Shown here in pieces: positions 59,750 through 64,000 of a stretch of DNA of 64,000 nucleotides. This DNA comes from Quillaja saponaria (taxonomy: Eukaryota > Streptophyta > Magnoliopsida > Fabales > Quillajaceae), in the NCBI GenBank assembly GCA_029379385.1, contig CM055607.1:15996001-16060000 (forward strand). The letters run 5' to 3'. Made by a program: the position numbers and the translations under genes. Under the pieces are notes generated by a model. It was given only the letters and a program-made list of their open reading frames with translations. It was not told the DNA's origin and did no database searches. Position 1 is the stretch's first letter; every line of letters begins with the position of its first letter.

Positions 59750-61114
59750 TGAAATTGTTGTCTTTTCCTCTGTTTGTAGAACAGGCAGTAAGGGTATATG
59801 TTCATCCTATTTTGAGGTATATGGTGAGAACATGGGAGTTTCTTGCGGATCCGAGTTACAGGTGGATTATGCTAGAATAATAAGCTTTAATTTTATATTT
59901 TTTTGGGTATTTCCATCTTAGTGTATGAACTGCCTATATTTCCTGTGTTACAATGTCATGTGCTCAAACTTTGAGCTAGATCAGAACTCATGGAGAAGCT
60001 GTATTTTCTTGGTCGTCTATCTGATTTTATAGTACAGTGAAGTTACTTCTGCTAAGTTGGCGTGTCTGAGATGGATGTCTGTTTAGTCAGTGTAGATAGC
60101 AGGGTATCAAATTTGTCCTGTTCCTAATATATTCAAATTAAAAAATAGTTGGGAGCCTGTCATTTCCTTTCCTTTCCAGCCAACTATCTGCCTTGGAGGA
60201 CAGTAATTGAGTGTCGGTGTGTTTTGTGGATTGCTTTTCCTTCTTATTGTTTGCTAATAACCTAATGCCTTTTCTTACAACTACATTCTACAGGTCCTGA
60301 TTTTGAGCACTTGCCAAGTTCTTAGTGTCTTATTACTACTTGCTAAATGTTCATCTTCACGTCTTTGATGATTGAATTATCTCCATCTTTTGCTCTCTGC
60401 CATTATTTAGTCTAAGACTACTGCAAACTTCCAACTTGGCTTAAATCTTCCATTATATTCCCCAAGATAAAAAGCACCCAACCCTTTCTCTTTTCTAAAT
60501 CTCAGCTTCTGTCACCTAATTTGAGTTGGAGATCTTACTTTTGCATTTATATTTCCCAAGATTAGGTGCCTGTGCAATCTACATGGACAAATTCTACTTC
60601 CTAATTTACTATACTGTTCAAGTATTAAGTACTACTCAAATTACTGACAATACTGGAATCAAAGGCGGGACAGAAACTGAATCAAGCGAATGAATTTCTA
60701 TATGGAAAATTAGGAGCGTAAGCAGTAATGACTTTTTGTGGAGTATTCCAGTACTAGAAGTATTTCTGACTACTACTAGACAAAGCACCACAAGCAAACG
60801 TAGAGAGTCAGAAGTTACAATTGACAGGAAAAAAGAAAAGTGAGCAATGAACACATATGAACTAATACAATTTTAGTTACATTAGCATGCATAATAATAA
60901 AAAATTTCTATAAACCATATGTAATTTGGACCGAATAATGATTCAGCAGGTCCTTTGTTGGATAAACACCAAATCATACAGAAGCCAAAAAAAAAGTGTT
61001 GTTCGGTCAAATATTGGATTCAGACTTGATTGAATTTTGCCTATTTCAAATATGATTGTGTTAGGATCAGGTCATTGACACCAACTAATCCTACTACATG
61101 AAAACATCATGCAA
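59750..61114. other. Region between aldolase pseudogene and PTL 3' ends
   Basis: The two genes are tail-to-tail, so this should hold both 3' flanks. No open frame is convincing (the 72-codon minus frame at 60636-60854 matches nothing). I see no transposon here. Confidence 0.5.
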
Positions 61115-61120
61115 TTTATT
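61115..61120 (-). terminator. Candidate polyadenylation signal of PTL
   Basis: AATAAA on the minus strand about 200 bp downstream of the PTL stop codon, a usual 3' UTR length. Confidence 0.45.
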
Positions 61121-61315
61121 CCTAAAATGTTTTCCTTAGTTAAATAACAACACCACCAAATCATCATCAACATTGATCCCCATACATATATCCTGTTAAC
61201 TAATTAGTTCTTTGCTTACATTTTGTGAAACCATTTGACGGTAACGCCTCCTCTCCTCTTTGGAAATAACAAACGGTGCTGTGTCGTTTCCCCATGTTCA
61301 CTGGTCTTGACTTCC

Positions 61316-64000
61316 TTAGTTCAGATTCAATCCATAATTTTCCCACAAGTTTTGTCCTTCACCCATCAAAAACCGAAAGCAGCTGTCTGCAACTGCATTA
61401 CCAGCATTGGAATAAGAAAGTGAAGAACCATCATTTGGTTGTACCTGTGGTGATCCCCCAGCACAGAAAGCACTTCCTTGATTATAATTATATAGGGACA
61501 AGGATTGACTGTGATCATTATTCTCCAAGTAACAAGAGCTTCTTGAATTATCCTTTCTCTTCTTGTTACAGTCCTTAATACTGGTATTCCTTGAATAGAT
61601 AATGATGCTTTCCCATTTCTGTTTGCACATTAAAGCACTTCTTTCATAGCCAAAGCAACCCATTTTTGCTGCTATTTCCTCCCATAGAACATCTTCTGAA
61701 TTATACAGCTCAACACTTTGCCGGAACCTTGATTCCATCTCATCTCTCAACTGAAAAAGCCTTGTAATCTCAGATTCAGGCCAGCTTTGGTCAGCCCCTG
61801 ATCTAATCACTGTGCTATTTAATATTTCACTTCCATCTTCATTATGACTTTGAATTTCATGAGCAGCCATTAAAATATCATCATGACCAGGAGAAGTGGC
61901 TCCTTTTGTTTCTTTACTACCCATTAATTTTTTTAAGGCCTCCATTAAAGCAGCATCTCTAGCTTCAATCAATGCCCTTTCTTTAGCCCAAAATTTATGT
62001 TCCCTATCAAAGCTGGCTGCCTCTTGTTTCCTCCATTCTTCTTCTCTCAAAACCCTTTCTTTTTCCTTTTGTTGCATTGTTTTCCTCAGTCTCTCCAGAC
62101 ATGCATCTTGCTTCTCTATTAGCTTCCTCATTTGTGAGTCAATGAAGTCTTTTATTGACTTCCAGCTACTCCCACTACTTGACCTTCTCTTTCTCTTCTT
62201 TTCCATTGAACCATTTTGCATTAACATTGGTGCTCCATTTCTGAAATCATTTCCATCCGAGGAAGATGTATACAATTGATATTCGTCATCAGTGGAGTTC
62301 GTGAGGCTGAGGCTAACACAACGATTAAAATGACCGGATTGGAAGATTTCTTGCTTTGTTTGGGAATGGGAGTGGCTTAACGCTGTTATTGGAAAAGGAA
62401 GAGAGGAAGTACTGGTGGTGCAAACAAAGTTAGTTTCTGGGATTGGTGAGCTTATTGGGTTATTAATGTTATTTTCCCCACAGAGAGCTTCAAATTGACG
62501 AAAGAACCTGTAATGCTTCCCATCTTGTCTTCCTGATTTACCTTCTTTTGTCTTCTTGTAATACTTGTACAAGTTCTCAAATTTCTCCCTGCATTTCTTC
62601 CCACTCCTTTGATATCCATACTCCTCAGACAAGATCCTATATACATATAACAAAAAAAGCAATGCCATAAATAAGAGCTGACATGAAACTTGCTTAATGC
62701 TGGGGGAAAAAAGAAAAGAAAAGAAAACCCTAGATAGGATTGTGAAGGAAATGAGCGATGAAGTTCATATATGTGATGAATGATAATGTTGACTTTTGGT
62801 AATTAATTAAAAATTGTATTTATACAATGCAAAATTGCAGTTAACCAAACTAAGTATATACAATTCTAGTATATGAATAGTCATAGGACCATTCAAATTG
62901 CTTTAGATATAGAGAGAAAGATGTTTTTATTTTTTTCTTTGAGGGGAACTCTAATTAGGTATGCTGCTATGTTGCTATGTTTTTTCATAAGAAAAAAACA
63001 TTAGATGATTGCTAACTGCTAAGGCATAAACTAAAAAGGAAAATGTAATTGAAGCAGGAAAATTGAGGCTAGGAGAAGAAAACTTGTACCTAATTAAGAC
63101 TTGCATTTAAAAGGGGTTACAGAATTTCCAAGTGGTAGAAACTAGATATACCAGTCAATTAGCATCGACCTTAAATTTTTACAAACCCAACTGATCACGG
63201 AACTTGTTAGTTCTGTCATTTTCTATAGCTCAAACAAGCTAAATGCAACCATAAACTGTACCAAACTTTTCAAGAAAACACAAGCAAAAGGCAACAAAAT
63301 GAGCAGCAGTCAGTCACTTACTGATAATTCTTGAGCAGCAAGTCACATGGATTCTTATTTAGTTGGGACTCGAAATTACTACTAATTCAGCATACAGAAA
63401 AAATTGAAAATTGAAAAAAAATTACTACTACTACGGTCTGCTGAGGAAGAAGAAGATAAAGAAATGGAGAAAAGCTGAAGAAAGTAGATGTTGCCAATGC
63501 CAGCTAATTAAGTGGGGTATAGAGAAAATTATTTGATTTGTATGTACCTAGAAACTTCATCCCAAAAGGGACCCTTTTGATTAGCCTGCTTGAACTTAGA
63601 GTCAAGACGAGATCTGATCTCGAGGAGAGTAAGAGTCTCTTGTCTTGACCATCTTCCAATGGAGACATCTCCTCCAAGGCTAGTCTCACCTTCTAACCCA
63701 CTTAAGGGGGGAGTTGAAGCACTAGTGGTAGTGATAGGAGTGGCTGCAGTATTAATGGCAGCAACAGTAGGTGCAGAATCAGAAGCTGCAAATTCATGAT
63801 TGTGAAACCCTGTACTAATAGTGTGTATGTGAGGCATTATACCAATACCTATTACGTGACCACCAAACATCATCATCTCATTCTCATAGTGTTGCTGATG
63901 ATGGGTCGGTGTGAGGTCAGCTGTAGGTTGTGTTGGTAAGAATGGAAAATGGGTTGACGTTGAATCGATCAAGAGTTGCCTAAGATCGGCTACTCCGTAC
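61316..64000 (-). CDS. PTL: PETAL LOSS-like GT-2 trihelix transcription factor, 5' end cut by window edge
   Basis: DNA-binding regulator; in Arabidopsis PTL restrains growth between sepals and so controls petal initiation and orientation. Exons on the minus strand: 64000-63548 (partial) and 62636-61316, with a 911-bp GT-AG intron that splits an AGG codon inside the first trihelix. 590 residues are visible and the frame is open to the edge. The first residues (YGVADLRQLL) match the PTL N-terminus, so only a few residues and the ATG are missing. Trihelix 1 is at about 116-185 (GRWSRQETLTLLEIRSRLD, YGYQRSGKKCREKFENLYK). A basic KKRKRR signal (297-302) and a charged central helix (about 316-390, with EEEWRKQEAA and FWAKERALIEARD) follow. 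Trihelix 2 is at about 436-495 (SWPESEITRLFQLRDEM, LWEEIAAKMG...CKQKWE). The C-terminal FLMGEGQNLWENYGL block (573-587) is also PTL-like. Low-complexity T/A/P sequence lies before trihelix 1. It looks functional. Confidence 0.92.

Noticed and set aside
61896..62279. 127-codon frame antisense to PTL
   Set aside because: Mirror of the PTL second exon; composition is explained by the sense coding sequence.
63590..63799. 69-codon frame antisense to PTL exon 1
   Set aside because: Shadow of the conserved trihelix coding sequence on the other strand.
1..64000. CRISPR array, bacterial operon or phage-like module
   Set aside because: No regularly spaced identical repeats with unique spacers and no compact multi-gene coding; composition and splicing are plant nuclear.

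Overview
The window is nuclear DNA of a eudicot plant. It is strongly AT-rich, has spliced genes with GT-AG introns, and is dominated by plant transposable elements: Ty1/copia and Ty3/gypsy LTR elements, L1-type LINEs, CACTA, hAT and Mutator-type elements and MITEs. I see no bacterial operons, CRISPR arrays, rRNA or tRNA. The species cannot be named from the sequence alone.

Two host genes look intact. At the left (5597-7665, +) is a complete three-exon cytosolic fructose-1,6-bisphosphate aldolase of 358 residues. At the right edge (61316-64000, -, start codon just outside the window) is a two-exon GT-2-type double-trihelix transcription factor that closely matches PETAL LOSS (PTL). A broken second aldolase copy (58743-59749, +) lies tail-to-tail with PTL. 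It keeps its second intron but has frameshifts and has lost the segment carrying the Schiff-base lysine. A remnant of a heavy-metal-associated isoprenylated protein (HIPP) gene lies at about 12.15-12.35 kb, and an unidentified coding-like patch at about 9.1-9.56 kb.

Layout: 1-1.3 kb, end of an LTR element; 1.4-1.6 kb, LINE ORF1 scrap; 2.3-4.7 kb, a cluster of MITEs, some nested; 5.4-7.9 kb, aldolase; 7.9-12.4 kb, mostly featureless, with the coding-like patch and the HIPP remnant; 13.3-15.4 kb, CACTA transposase remnant with subterminal repeats; 16.6-23.3 kb, a CACTA-like envelope holding a ~165-bp tandem array and a gypsy element with gag only; 23.8-24.4 kb, MITE; 24.8-27.3 kb, a dispersed LTR-like repeat pair; 29.1-33.6 kb, copia element (-) lacking its 3' LTR; 34.5-35.1 kb, hAT MITE with a perfect target duplication; 37.4-42.3 kb, badly decayed copia element (+) with a 1.7-kb LTR; 42.3-46.7 kb, LINE A (+); 47.3-49.3 kb, degenerate repeats and a CACTA 5' end; 49.6-51.1 kb, gypsy gag and LTR (-); 51.1-58.36 kb, a long inverted-repeat element split by a MITE and by LINE B; 58.7-59.75 kb, aldolase pseudogene; 61.1-64 kb, PTL.

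The main story is a tandem aldolase pair next to PTL that was pushed apart by about 51 kb of nested insertions, with the PTL-proximal copy then decaying. As I recall the Arabidopsis locus numbers, FBA4 and PTL are immediate neighbours there too, so this may be old conserved microsynteny. I did not find a convincing novel biological system. The items most worth a second look are the layered inverted-repeat element, the synteny, a perfect stem around a retrotransposon primer-binding site, and four nearly invariant copies of a 15-base motif in decayed sequence.
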